Below the pieces are notes generated by a model that saw only the letters and a list, made by a program, of their open reading frames with translations, ran no database searches and was not told the DNA's origin. 64,000 nucleotides of DNA. Source: an uncultured Alteromonadaceae bacterium. GTDB taxonomy: Bacteria; Pseudomonadota; Gammaproteobacteria; Enterobacterales; Alteromonadaceae. The stretch's first letter is position 1; every line of letters starts with the position of its first letter. The stretch lies in the NCBI GenBank assembly GCA_913056495.1, contig CAJXMO010000008.1, forward strand, positions 1-64,000, written 5' to 3'. A program made the translations under genes and the position numbers. This document shows positions 1 to 8,568 of this stretch, piece by piece.

Positions 1-36
1 GCGGTATTCCACCAAGAAGATTATTGGATGCTGCAT
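1..36 (-). CDS. possible start of a third recombinase-operon gene (partial)
   Basis: On the minus strand an ATG at 36 opens a frame with no stop to the window edge (12 codons, beginning MQHPIIFLVEYR). It starts 8 nt after the stop codon of the preceding recombinase gene. Such recombinase pairs are often followed by a third co-transcribed small gene, which makes this plausible. No clear ribosome binding site is visible and the fragment is too short to identify. Confidence 0.25.
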   Translation of the reverse strand, partial: MQHPIIFLVEYR

Positions 37-44
37 GATTTCTA

Positions 45-1520
45 CTAACGAATGCTGTTTAAAATGGGGTGATTACATTTAAAGCTATGTAGATTCCAAA
101 TATAATCAAAGGAATCATCGTCCCTGTAATGTTTACAACCTATACAGCCAGTTGGAGTAATACAATCTGGTTGTGGCAACCTATTTGTTGCATCTTCTAT
201 TGGTTCTGGTCTGCCATTACATGGAGAGTTAAAAAGCGATACTGTTGGCTGGCCGAGCGTCAGGGGATCATTTTCATCCCAAAACCGTCCGACTTCAATC
301 ATCGCCCGTTGTTGCGAAGGAAACTCATAAGATCCTCTAAAGGTTGCCAAAGAGTGATTACCAAAATCAGCGGCGGTTTGTGAATCTGATGCAAGCCTCA
401 ATAAGATATTTAAGCCAACCTTTCTAAAGGTGCTTGGTGGCACCCAAGGAACCCCATACCTCAAACACAGTTCTTTAAACTTATTAGTATTTACTTCGTT
501 TCTTTTCCGGAAACCCTCACCTTTTTTTAAATAAGGAAATAGCCAGCAGGACTCAGGGGCAACCTCATCTATAAATGATAAATATGACTCAAAGCTAGGT
601 TTGTATTGTTTCGGTATTTTAAACAATACCTCTCCACCTCTACGACTCTTATATTCTCTAACCTCATACCTATCCCCTAAAGGCTTATAATCAAACTTAG
701 TTCGTTTTAGATTATAAGTAGGAGACTGATTTTGCATCGTCATCCCTAAGAATATAAAAACCTCGGACGTTACTTTGTAATTGAAAGCAACTAAAGCTTG
801 AGTTGTAGTGAAGTCACCTGCTACCTTAATAGAACGTTGCCTAGAAGCTGTTAAATAGACTTTTTGCGAATTAATATCTAAAATGATAGGTAGTTGCCCT
901 GATTTCAGGGTAACTGGTTGAACACATTGTGTAATTTTAAAGCAGAACTTGGCTAATTGACTTGCATTGCTTAATAATAACTTTTCAGCGCTTCGCCCCA
1001 ATACTGTAGGACTCGGCCTGTACGATTTTAATCTCGTTTGCTCTATAAAAAATTCAAGATCTTCAAAAGCTGAATTTAAAAAACGTGATATCGAAAGAAA
1101 GCTTTGATAAGCACTTCGATGCTTTATTTGCTTTAAGTTAGCCTTTGATAATAGATGTTCACTATATTCAAAAAGTGCGCGGCGCATATTTTCCACACAA
1201 TTAAATTTACAACCCTCGTTATCTAAGTAAGTAAACATGGATTTAATATTTCTAATTGAAGTAGCAACAGTTCGTGGGGACAAACCAACCTCAATACATC
1301 CCTCTGCATGATCTTTTATCGATTGAATAATTTCAATTTGACTATGTTTAACCCAGAGGTATCTTAACCGTTCTAAATGACTCTTATTTTGAATAAAAAC
1401 ACTAGTTCCTCCGTCATATACCAAAGCAGTTAGATTCCATATCATTGAATTTGGATTATCAATTCTAGGGTGACTAATGGTTAAATTAGGAAGCTTATAT
1501 CGCATCGAATATCTAACCAT
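45..1520 (-). CDS. integrase-like protein, degenerate tyrosine recombinase (GmtZ-like)
   Basis: This is the second gene of the island's recombinase pair. I chose the ATG at 1520 (491 aa) because it overlaps the stop of the upstream gene by 8 nt, which suggests coupled translation; a TTG at 1535 is also in frame. The C-terminal half looks like a tyrosine-recombinase fold. It has a basic KSRRG segment around residue 291, an STFRKVG box where the usual HxxR should be, and NHS...Y near residues 389-398. The first catalytic Arg and the His of HxxR are missing, so it is probably an accessory or atypical recombinase. The end carries a Cys cluster (DCIT, then GCIGC) and a DYIW segment, seen in integrases that travel as multi-gene sets. 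The resemblance to GmtZ of gamma-mobile-trio islands comes from memory of that family and is not proven. Confidence 0.68.
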   Translation of the reverse strand: MVRYSMRYKLPNLTISHPRIDNPNSMIWNLTALVYDGGTSVFIQNKSHLERLRYLWVKHSQIEIIQSIKDHAEGCIEVGLSPRTVATSIRNIKSMFTYLDNEGCKFNCVENMRRALFEYSEHLLSKANLKQIKHRSAYQSFLSISRFLNSAFEDLEFFIEQTRLKSYRPSPTVLGRSAEKLLLSNASQLAKFCFKITQCVQPVTLKSGQLPIILDINSQKVYLTASRQRSIKVAGDFTTTQALVAFNYKVTSEVFIFLGMTMQNQSPTYNLKRTKFDYKPLGDRYEVREYKSRRGGEVLFKIPKQYKPSFESYLSFIDEVAPESCWLFPYLKKGEGFRKRNEVNTNKFKELCLRYGVPWVPPSTFRKVGLNILLRLASDSQTAADFGNHSLATFRGSYEFPSQQRAMIEVGRFWDENDPLTLGQPTVSLFNSPCNGRPEPIEDATNRLPQPDCITPTGCIGCKHYRDDDSFDYIWNLHSFKCNHPILNSIR

Positions 1521-2799
1521 TATTAAAGCTATCAATTATGAGGTTTGAATCTGTTTTGGAACCTGTAAACATTGACCATAAAGTTTCAAAGAACTGCTCT
1601 TCAATAGGCTCCTTTTCAATGAATTTTATATATTTCCAAGTGGTACTAGCATCTTTATGTAGCAAAGCTTCTTGAACAATCTCTATTGCATTCAGATTTG
1701 ACATACTTTGGATTTTAAGGAGGCTACGCATCAGCATGGTTCCGAAGGTCGCTCTTAATTGATGAAATTTAAAACGTCCAAATTGAGAGTGACCTTTTTT
1801 AATAAGCTCTTCTTTTAGTCTGAACATCAGTGTTCCAAAAGTCTCAGTTGTATATCTATTGCCTCGCGAAGTTAAAAAGATATTTCTCTGCATTTTAGTG
1901 CTAGCTTTAGAGCGCCTCAAGATGGCTTCAGCAGAATAGAAATAATTGATAAGCTCATCTACAAGTGAAATTGAAAAATAAACTTCACCCGAAACATCGA
2001 ATTTAGTTTCTACACCTGTACCTGGCCCTACCTTTACTCGCATAGTTCCAGTAATCATTTGATCAGGATATGCGTTTTTAATAGCATCTATTTTGAGAGT
2101 TGTCACTGTCTCATGGCGACAACCAGTTTGGAGCGCAACCTTTGTCATCAGATACAATTCGTAATTTCTGTGCTGAGACAAGTGATTCATTAAAATCTCT
2201 GTGTTAGCTTGGCTAATTGGAGTCAAACCATCCTCCAAATGATTACCTGTACGCATTCTATTTGGAATTGAAAGCTCAGAAGAAAGAACGCCCATCGTTC
2301 TTTTAAACCCTACTTTGTCGAAAAATGAAATAACCTTAACTTTATCATCAAATAAAGATGATCGTTCACTCGCATGTCCATGAACAGAAGCCCATCTATA
2401 AAAAGCTATTACTGAGTTCATGTTTTGTGATGTTGTTGAAGGAGCTAGCAATCCATTATTTCTTAATTCAAGCAAGTACCCCTTGTACCTAAACAAGCAA
2501 CGCTCTCTCTTTTTTTTAGGGAAGTGCAGCCAATGAATTCCTGTACTTTCTAACCAATCCGCATATCTAACTAGATGCGTCATTTCCCGATTAATAGTCT
2601 TCAAATCTTTCTGTAAGTCATGGTAACGGTAAAAAGCATAACGGTTTGCTTCACACCAAGGCTCACCATTTGAGTAAAAAATATGAGGAAAGGGGTCCAC
2701 TGACTTAAAAGCATTGTTAGGAATAAAGCAATCATTGCCTACTTGAGGCGAAGGGATAAAAGCCATTGGTTGATAATTAATTTTTTCTAGGATAGCCAA
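1513..2799 (-). CDS. tyrosine recombinase/integrase (GmtY-like)
   Basis: This is a 428-aa site-specific recombinase and the likely enzyme that moved the island into comM. The tyrosine-recombinase signature is complete: Arg228 in TGCRHE, a lysine near 266, His346 and Arg349 in FHQLR, His381 in LLHKDASTT and Tyr390 in WKYI. The N-terminal ~190 residues would be the arm/core DNA-binding part. The frame opens with TTG at 2799; an in-frame ATG lies at 2766, and neither has a strong ribosome binding site. It is the first gene after the island/comM junction and overlaps the next recombinase gene. It may correspond to GmtY of the gamma-mobile-trio islands; that name is an inference. Confidence 0.85.
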   Translation of the reverse strand: MAILEKINYQPMAFIPSPQVGNDCFIPNNAFKSVDPFPHIFYSNGEPWCEANRYAFYRYHDLQKDLKTINREMTHLVRYADWLESTGIHWLHFPKKKRERCLFRYKGYLLELRNNGLLAPSTTSQNMNSVIAFYRWASVHGHASERSSLFDDKVKVISFFDKVGFKRTMGVLSSELSIPNRMRTGNHLEDGLTPISQANTEILMNHLSQHRNYELYLMTKVALQTGCRHETVTTLKIDAIKNAYPDQMITGTMRVKVGPGTGVETKFDVSGEVYFSISLVDELINYFYSAEAILRRSKASTKMQRNIFLTSRGNRYTTETFGTLMFRLKEELIKKGHSQFGRFKFHQLRATFGTMLMRSLLKIQSMSNLNAIEIVQEALLHKDASTTWKYIKFIEKEPIEEQFFETLWSMFTGSKTDSNLIIDSFNNG

Positions 2800-2828
2800 A
2801 TCGATAACTCTACAAATTAATCATAAAA

Positions 2829-3812
2829 TTAGTGTAGAGTAGCATCTGATTTATGTCTATGCTCCCAATGTATATAAGTAGCGAGTATAGTGTAAATGTT
2901 TAGCGTGTCTAAAAATAAAATACCATTATGAGCAAGCGAAATTTCACCTGGTTTAGGGTTACTGGACCCGCCTACTAAGGCAACGGCTGAGCAAGTATGA
3001 TGAGGGCTTCGAAATGGACGGATTTGCCAGTTTTCAATATTCGCAGCTTTTCCGACAATTGAATGTATCGCTGCTGTTTGCAATGCCTGAGCTTCGCTCA
3101 TTTCAGGCAAAATAGTGGCTAGACGTTCAGCCAGCATGGTTTTACCTGTACCTGGCGGACCTAACATTAACAGATGGTGTCCGCCAGCCGCACAAATTTC
3201 AAGTGCCTGTTTAGCATGCTGCTGACCAATAACATCCTGCATATCCATACTGTAGTTTTGTTTATTCGAATTGTGCTGACAATCGATAAACGCGAGTTTT
3301 TTTTGACCACTCAAATGATGGAATACATCAGTTAGCTGTTTAGCGCCAATCACTTGAGCTGACTGAATATGGCTGGAAATATTAGCATTTTGTTCAGGTA
3401 AAACGGCAATACGCTTGTCTTTGGCACAAGCCATAGTGAGTGGAATTTCGCCGACTATGGGTCTGAGTTCACCGGATAACGCCAGTTCACCGGCAAATTC
3501 GTATTCGGCCAGTGATTCTGAAGGCAACTGGCCGCTGGCCGCTAATATCCCCAGTGCAATTGCTAAATCAAATCGACCGCCTTCTTTTGGTAAATCGGCT
3601 GGCGCTAAATTGATCGTGATTTTTTTATCGGGAAATTCAAAGTGGCTGTTAATTATGGCACTTCTGACTCTGTCTCTGGATTCTTTAACTGAAGCTTCCG
3701 GTAGACCTACAATTGTAAATCCGGGCAGGCCGTTTGATATATGGGCTTCAACTGTAACAAGTGGTGCATCTATTGCAATTCTGGCACGACTATATATGAT
3801 GGCTAAAGACAT
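2829..3812 (-). pseudogene. comM: comM/yifB 5' fragment, interrupted by island
   Basis: ComM is a Mg-chelatase-like AAA+ helicase that helps branch migration during natural transformation. Residues 1-302 are normal: the N-terminal Lon-like domain (motif PADLPKEGGRFDLAIALG), the AAA+ Walker A GPPGTGKT at 218-225, and the start of Walker B (ILFLD). Residues 303-327 are unrelated and island-encoded. A full ComM is about 500 aa, so the rest of the ATPase, including the Walker B glutamate, sensor and arginine-finger regions, is lost. The product should be inactive. It is transcribed towards the island. Confidence 0.93.
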
Positions 3813-3846
3813 TAATATCCCTATTTAGTGTTTTAGTTGTTCATCT

Positions 3847-3873
3847 TATATTGAAGCAGAAGCTTTCAATATA
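3847..3873. promoter_or_regulatory. inverted repeat between comM and the GTPase gene
   Basis: TATATTGAAGC and GCTTTCAATATA face each other across AGA, with one unpaired A. The repeat lies in the divergent spacer, 35 nt upstream of the comM start. It could be an operator or a small hairpin; no regulator can be named. Confidence 0.35.
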
Positions 3874-3910
3874 GCCAGTCGATTTGTGCCTGTTATCAAC
3901 AAGCTGTAAT

Positions 3911-3929
3911 CTGAACTTGATAAGTTCAG
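3911..3929. promoter_or_regulatory. perfect palindrome CTGAACTT-GAT-AAGTTCAG
   Basis: This is a perfect 8-bp inverted repeat with a 3-nt spacer, in the spacer upstream of the COG0523 GTPase gene. It does not match the Zur operator pattern known for zinc-regulated members of this family. It may bind another dimeric regulator of either divergent gene. Confidence 0.35.
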
Positions 3930-4062
3930 GCAATGAACCAGACTCTATAAAGTGGGTCTAAATTAACTGTATTTCAGGAATAAATAAGCAGGATACAAAC
4001 AATCTGGAAGCGACATAAGTCGAGTATCAAGCAGAATAAAGAATAAGGGAAGAAAACAGAAG

Positions 4063-5034
4063 ATGAAAATTACTAAACGAATACCGACTAATTTAATTAC
4101 CGGTTTTTTGGGCGTTGGTAAAACCACGGCTATTCAACATTTATTAAAACATAAACCTGAGCATGAAAACTGGGCTGTACTGGTTAATGAGTTTGGCGAA
4201 ATCGGGGTTGATGGTGCTTTACTGCAGGAAAGCGGTGCAAGTATTAAGCAAGTACCAGGCGGCTGCATGTGCTGTGTACAGGGCGTAGGTATGAGAGTTG
4301 GGTTGAATGAACTGATCAAACAAAACCCAGACAGAATTTTAATTGAGCCAACCGGTTTGGGCCATCCTAAAAAAATCATGCAAACCTTGCGTGATGAAAA
4401 TTTTAGCAAAACGCTGGAAATAAGAGCGACTATTACCATGGTTGATCCGGCTACTCTGGAAGATCCCAGATACCTGGAAAATGAGAATTTTATTGCTCAA
4501 GCGCAAATTGCCGACATTATTGTTGCGAATAAAGTCGAGCAGGCAAGCACCAAACAATTAGAGAACTTTATTAACTGGAGTGCTCATTACCCGAATGCTA
4601 GCCAGCTTGGTCAAATCAGCTTTGGCCAGTTATCGCTTGAATGGTTGGATTTACCGGCAAAAGCGAATACCAGCAATCTGTTGCAATCAATGCAGCATCA
4701 AGCTGAGGATAGTCGTAATGTCACGGATGCACTGGAATTGCCAGTGGATCAAAACTGGGTGATGCGCTCACATTTTGCGGATGGTTTTTGGAGTTATGGA
4801 TGGTTAATCTCTACTGACATTGAGTTTGAGTTAACCGATTTATTGGATTGGATTACCACCACTAAAGCAAATCGGGTAAAAGCCATAGTTAAAACTAATA
4901 AAGGCATTTTAAAAATTAATGCAGTTCAGGATGATGTTAGGTTTGAACCTTGTCAGCTAGCCGAACAGGCCGTACTTGAAATTGTCATCGATCATCCATT
5001 AGACAATCCCAGCTTTGAAACACTACTTGTATAG
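4063..5034 (+). CDS. COG0523 (CobW/YjiA-type) G3E GTPase, metal chaperone
   Basis: This is a 323-aa P-loop GTPase of the G3E/CobW family, thought to insert metals (often zinc) into client proteins. It has Walker A GFLGVGKTT at residues 14-22, the family's metal-binding CxCC as GGCMCC (Cys68, 70, 71), a Walker-B-like EPTGLGHP and the base-recognition motif NKVE near 157. The C-terminal ~100 residues correspond to the CobW C-terminal domain, but it is short and has no His-rich tail. The ATG is preceded by a purine-rich GGGAAGAAAA stretch. It stands alone, divergent from the broken comM. The client metal and protein cannot be told from sequence. Confidence 0.9.
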   Translation: MKITKRIPTNLITGFLGVGKTTAIQHLLKHKPEHENWAVLVNEFGEIGVDGALLQESGASIKQVPGGCMCCVQGVGMRVGLNELIKQNPDRILIEPTGLGHPKKIMQTLRDENFSKTLEIRATITMVDPATLEDPRYLENENFIAQAQIADIIVANKVEQASTKQLENFINWSAHYPNASQLGQISFGQLSLEWLDLPAKANTSNLLQSMQHQAEDSRNVTDALELPVDQNWVMRSHFADGFWSYGWLISTDIEFELTDLLDWITTTKANRVKAIVKTNKGILKINAVQDDVRFEPCQLAEQAVLEIVIDHPLDNPSFETLLV

Positions 5035-5111
5035 TGTTTTAAAGCGCTGGACTTTAAGTTGCAGTCAATCCACTTCTATCTAACAAAAAACGGTAAACCC
5101 TTTTCATAAAT

Positions 5112-5325
5112 AACCTCAGCTGCACATAATAAAAATTGCCCAACGAGTCTATTTTTCCGCCGCTCAGCGTTATTTTTGTTACTACATAGCCAGCTATTAG
5201 GTACACAAAAATGCCTTGATAATCGAAAAACTATCCACATTGGAACGTAAAATGAAAAAAATGTAGCTATGTTTAGAAAATAAAGTCCAATTTTACTTCA
5301 ATTATTCCTATACGCAGCTGAGGTT
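5112..5325. mobile_element. miniature inverted-repeat element 1 (214 bp)
   Basis: The element fills most of the 337-bp gap between the GTPase and TetR genes. It is bounded by inverted repeats AACCTCAGCTGC (5112-5123) and GCAGCTGAGGTT (5314-5325); the match continues imperfectly for about 6 more bases inward. AAAT flanks both ends (5108-5111 and 5326-5329), which looks like a target duplication, although TA duplication is equally possible. There is no coding capacity. Inside, on the minus strand, lies the AAGGCA-helix-TAACGC pattern shared with the two other elements in the window. Confidence 0.65.
5167..5217 (-). repeat. box A-helix-box B motif, copy 1
   Basis: On the minus strand AAGGCA (5217-5212) and TAACGC (5172-5167) flank a perfect 7-bp outer helix (TTTTTGT 5173-5179 with ACAAAAA 5205-5211). 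Within it is an inner hairpin ATAGC-CA-GCTAT at 5186-5197. The same arrangement, with different helix bases, recurs at 14971, 52404 and 52508. Confidence 0.6.
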
Positions 5326-5372
5326 AAATAATTCATCAATACCACTTGATTTGTCTCTTTTTTGAACTAAAA

Positions 5373-5403
5373 TGACGAAAAGTCAAAAAGTGACGGTTTG
5401 TCA
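5373..5403. promoter_or_regulatory. two tandem TGAC-N5-GTCA operators
   Basis: TGACGAAAAGTCA (5373-5385) and TGACGGTTTGTCA (5391-5403) are 13-bp palindromes repeated with an 18-bp period. They sit right upstream of the TetR coding region, in fact inside its longest possible reading frame. Paired palindromes of this shape next to a TetR gene are typical of autoregulation. They probably control the whole TetR-exporter operon. Confidence 0.6.
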
Positions 5404-5407
5404 AAAA

Positions 5408-6229
5408 ATGGGTTATTGGTTAAATCATCTCAAACAAAAGCAATGTTTATTGCAAACAACCACTGCAATATCTGACAGTTTGCCCGGTAAGCAGCAAAAA
5501 ATAGCGATGCGAGAGCTTGAGTTGATTCAACTGGCACATCAGTTGGTTGATCAGCAAGGTTATGCCAGTTTGACAATGGATAAACTGGTTGCCGTATCTG
5601 TCTATTCCAAAGGCACTATTTATAATCATTTTGCAAGTAAGGAAGATTTGCTATCGGCTTTAGGCTGTTATTCCATTGATTTTATTCTGGAGCTAATGGA
5701 TAAAGCGATGACATTTCCGGGTTCTTCCAGAGAAAAAGCCATTGCATTGAATTTTGCCTACCAGCTATATATTCAATTGGAACCAGCGCTGAGCATGTGT
5801 GTACTTTCCTGTAAAACCACAACTGTGATGGAAAAAGCCTCTGAAAAACAATTACAAAAACTCCAGGCTAAAGAAACTCAGGTTCTGGCACTGATTGACC
5901 AGGTTTTTAATGATGGTTTGGCCGATGGCAGTTTGCCTCGAAAAGGCAATGCAAAACAGCAGGTTGAATTATATTCGTTTACCAGTTGGGCACTTTCTTT
6001 TGGCGCGACTACGCTAAGCAGGCAAAGTGACGCGACCCTGGCGGTTTCCCGTCTGGATCAGGACTATTTATTATTAAACAGTATTAATCTTTTACTGGAC
6101 GGAATGCAATGGAATCCCTTATCCAGTGAATATGATTATCAGCAAAGCTGGCATCAGATAGCTGAGTTTTTTTCTGATTATACAGCTATGTTGAATTCAA
6201 ACCATGTCGGTACAGAGGAAGCTAAATGA
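5408..6229 (+). CDS. TetR/AcrR-family regulator
   Basis: This transcriptional repressor has an N-terminal helix-turn-helix. Residues LTMDKLVAVSVYSKGTIYNH, just before FASKEDLL, form the recognition segment, about 65-85 residues from the start used here. The C-terminal domain is a typical variable ligand-binding region. The frame is open from an ATG at 5372, but that start would place both operators inside the gene. The ATG at 5408 or the one at 5507 is more likely; neither has a clear ribosome binding site. Its stop overlaps the exporter start by 4 nt (ATGA), so they form one operon. It probably senses a hydrophobic compound exported by the next gene. Confidence 0.87.
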   Translation: MGYWLNHLKQKQCLLQTTTAISDSLPGKQQKIAMRELELIQLAHQLVDQQGYASLTMDKLVAVSVYSKGTIYNHFASKEDLLSALGCYSIDFILELMDKAMTFPGSSREKAIALNFAYQLYIQLEPALSMCVLSCKTTTVMEKASEKQLQKLQAKETQVLALIDQVFNDGLADGSLPRKGNAKQQVELYSFTSWALSFGATTLSRQSDATLAVSRLDQDYLLLNSINLLLDGMQWNPLSSEYDYQQSWHQIAEFFSDYTAMLNSNHVGTEEAK

Positions 6230-8568
6230 AAAATTACATTTTAAACAGGGCAGTCACCCAACCGGGTTGGACAATTGTATTGAGCCTGATTCTGGTTGGT
6301 TTATTGGCATTTGGTGCCGGCAGCCTATATTTCAGAGGCGACTATAAAATATTTTTTGGCCCTGAAAACCCTCAGTTGCAGGCTTATGAGTCGATGCAAA
6401 AAACCTTTAGTAAAAATGATAATGTAACCATAGTATTAGAGCCAAAATCGGGAGACGTATTTAACCCTTATGTGCTGGAACTGGTTGCCAAAATTACTGA
6501 AGATGCCTGGCAAACACCCTATTCAACTCGGGTGGATTCACTGACCAACTACCAACATACAGAAGCTGAATATGATGATTTAATAGTCGATTATCTGGTT
6601 TCGGAGTTTTCAGATGTTGAAATTACGCCGGAGATGGCAGAAAAAACTAAAAGCGTTTCGCTAAAAGAGCCACTCTTGGTCGACCGTGTGGTGTCTCCTT
6701 CAGGGCATGTCACCATGATAAATATAACGGTTCAATTGCCCGATAAACTGGACCAAACACCTGAAGTAGTTGAAATTGCCAATTTTGTCCGACAGATTTC
6801 AGCAAAATATCAGGCCGAATATCCGGATATTAATTTTTATCAGTCCGGTATCATCATGATGAATAACAGCTTTGTAGAAGAGTCGCAAGGCGACATGATG
6901 AGTTTATTGCCACTGATGTTTTTGGCTGTATTAGTGATGCTGGCTCTTTTACTGCGTTCCTTTTTTGCCACTCTGGCGACCTTGCTCATTATTGTTACCT
7001 CAATTAGTGCCACTATGGGGATATCCGGATGGATGGGGATGTATTTATCAATGGCAACGGTGAATGTGCCGACGATTGTGATGACACTGGCGATTGCTGA
7101 TTGTGTGCATATCGTTGCTTCTATGAATTACAACATGCGTCAGGGCATGGATAAACATCAGGCTATTATTCAGTCGCTTGAAATTAATTTATCACCGGTT
7201 TTTATTACCAGTGTCACCACAGCTATCGGCTTTTTAACCTTTAACTTTTCAGATGTACCGCCGCTCAGAGATCTAGGTAACCTGGTTGCCGTGGGTGTTA
7301 TGCTGGCATTTGTTTTGGCGATAACCTTATTACCTGCATTGCTTAAAGTATTGCCTTTGCATATTCCTAAAGCGAATGAAAATGAACTCGGTAAAATGGA
7401 TAAATTTGGTGACTGGGTCGTCAGAAAACATAAGTTATTATTGCCGTTAACCAGCTTGATAGTCATTGCCCTAGCGGCACTGGTACCACTTAATCAAATT
7501 AATGACGTGCCGACTGAATACTTTGATACAGACATTCAGTTCCGTCAGGATTCTGATTTTGTTGATCAAAATTTACAAGGTGTCACTATGCTGGATTTTG
7601 AATTGTCCAGTGGTGAAGCCAGCGGCATTAACAATCCTGAATTTTTAACAGCGGTGGACGCATTTACTCAGTGGCTGCGTGATAAGCCGGAGGTAGATCA
7701 TGTTGTCAGTTTAAGTGATACCTTTAAACGGCTAAATAAAAATATGCATGGGGATGATGAGCGTTATTATAAATTGCCAGAAGCTCAGGATTTGGCAGCA
7801 CAATATTTACTGATGTATGAAATGTCGTTGCCGTATGGACTAGATTTAAATAACCAAATTAATATTGATAAATCTTCGCTCAGAATTACCGTCAATATGG
7901 ATAATATAGGGTCCAAAGAGTTGGTGAAAATGGAGCAGGAAGCAAAAGACTGGTTCAGTCAGAATGCCGCTTTTATAGACATCACTGCGGCTAGTCCCTC
8001 GTTAATGTTTGCTCATATTGGCGAGCGAAATATGCGAAGTATGCTAATGGGTTCTACTCTGGCTCTGGTATTAATCTCTGTATTACTGGTGTTTGCGCTA
8101 CGTTCATTTAAATACGGCATGATTAGTTTATTACCTAATTTAGCTCCGATTGTGATGGGATTTGGTTTCTGGGCATTTATATCAGGTAATATCAATTTAG
8201 CTTTATCTGTTGTTTCAAGTATGTGTATTGGTATTGTTGTTGATGACACCGTACATTTTTTGAGTAAATACCGTCGCGCCCGTATCGCCGGTAATAACGC
8301 AGAGCAAGCTGTCAGGTATGCATTTAGCAGTGTCGGCCGGGCTTTGTGGATTACCACTTTGGTTTTATGTACCGGCTTTATTGTGCTTGCCCAGTCTTCA
8401 TTTGCGTTAAACGGTGATATGGGGCTGTTAACAGCCATTATTTTATTTTTTGCACTATTGGTCGATTTTTTGTTTTTACCGGCATTTTTACTGGTATTCG
8501 ATAAAAAAGATTTTTCAAAGGAGAGCATCGAAAATGTTGAAACTTCGCACTCAAAAAAACTGGCTTAG
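6226..8568 (+). CDS. RND-superfamily exporter, MMPL/HAE3 type
   Basis: This is a 780-aa inner-membrane permease of the RND/MMPL superfamily, proton-driven transporters of hydrophobic or lipid-like molecules. Topology is the duplicated RND plan: one membrane helix at about 15-34, a periplasmic loop, a helix bundle at about 224-367, another helix near 400, a second periplasmic loop, and a final bundle from 605 to 760. Characteristic helix-4-like segments (IADCVHIVASM and IGIVVDDTVHFLSKYRR) are present in both halves. It is shorter than HAE1 drug pumps and has no adaptor or TolC-type gene nearby. It is translationally coupled to the TetR gene and overlaps the next gene by 35 nt. The substrate is unknown; lipids or sterol-like compounds are guesses from the family. 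Confidence 0.88.
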   Translation: MKNYILNRAVTQPGWTIVLSLILVGLLAFGAGSLYFRGDYKIFFGPENPQLQAYESMQKTFSKNDNVTIVLEPKSGDVFNPYVLELVAKITEDAWQTPYSTRVDSLTNYQHTEAEYDDLIVDYLVSEFSDVEITPEMAEKTKSVSLKEPLLVDRVVSPSGHVTMINITVQLPDKLDQTPEVVEIANFVRQISAKYQAEYPDINFYQSGIIMMNNSFVEESQGDMMSLLPLMFLAVLVMLALLLRSFFATLATLLIIVTSISATMGISGWMGMYLSMATVNVPTIVMTLAIADCVHIVASMNYNMRQGMDKHQAIIQSLEINLSPVFITSVTTAIGFLTFNFSDVPPLRDLGNLVAVGVMLAFVLAITLLPALLKVLPLHIPKANENELGKMDKFGDWVVRKHKLLLPLTSLIVIALAALVPLNQINDVPTEYFDTDIQFRQDSDFVDQNLQGVTMLDFELSSGEASGINNPEFLTAVDAFTQWLRDKPEVDHVVSLSDTFKRLNKNMHGDDERYYKLPEAQDLAAQYLLMYEMSLPYGLDLNNQINIDKSSLRITVNMDNIGSKELVKMEQEAKDWFSQNAAFIDITAASPSLMFAHIGERNMRSMLMGSTLALVLISVLLVFALRSFKYGMISLLPNLAPIVMGFGFWAFISGNINLALSVVSSMCIGIVVDDTVHFLSKYRRARIAGNNAEQAVRYAFSSVGRALWITTLVLCTGFIVLAQSSFALNGDMGLLTAIILFFALLVDFLFLPAFLLVFDKKDFSKESIENVETSHSKKLA

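Larger units (their letters stand above)
1..2906. mobile_element. terminal part of a genomic island inserted in comM
   Basis: The native comM reading frame (minus strand) is intact down to the Asp codon at 2907-2909 and then runs into unrelated sequence. Everything to the left in the window is therefore foreign: two overlapping recombinase genes, a possible third gene, and an AT-rich 3' tail. The other end of the island and the 3' part of comM lie outside the window, so the terminal repeats cannot be matched. comM is a known insertion hotspot for gammaproteobacterial islands (family knowledge). The boundary at about 2906 is inferred from where ComM similarity ends and may be off by a few bases. 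Confidence 0.78.

Noticed and set aside
2829..3812. frameshift or sequencing error in comM
   Set aside because: The sequence after codon 302 is unrelated in all frames and is followed by recombinase genes, so insertion is the simpler explanation.
3813..4062. Zur-type operator for the COG0523 gene
   Set aside because: No GTTAT-N-ATAAC-like site is present in the spacer; the palindromes there have different half-sites.
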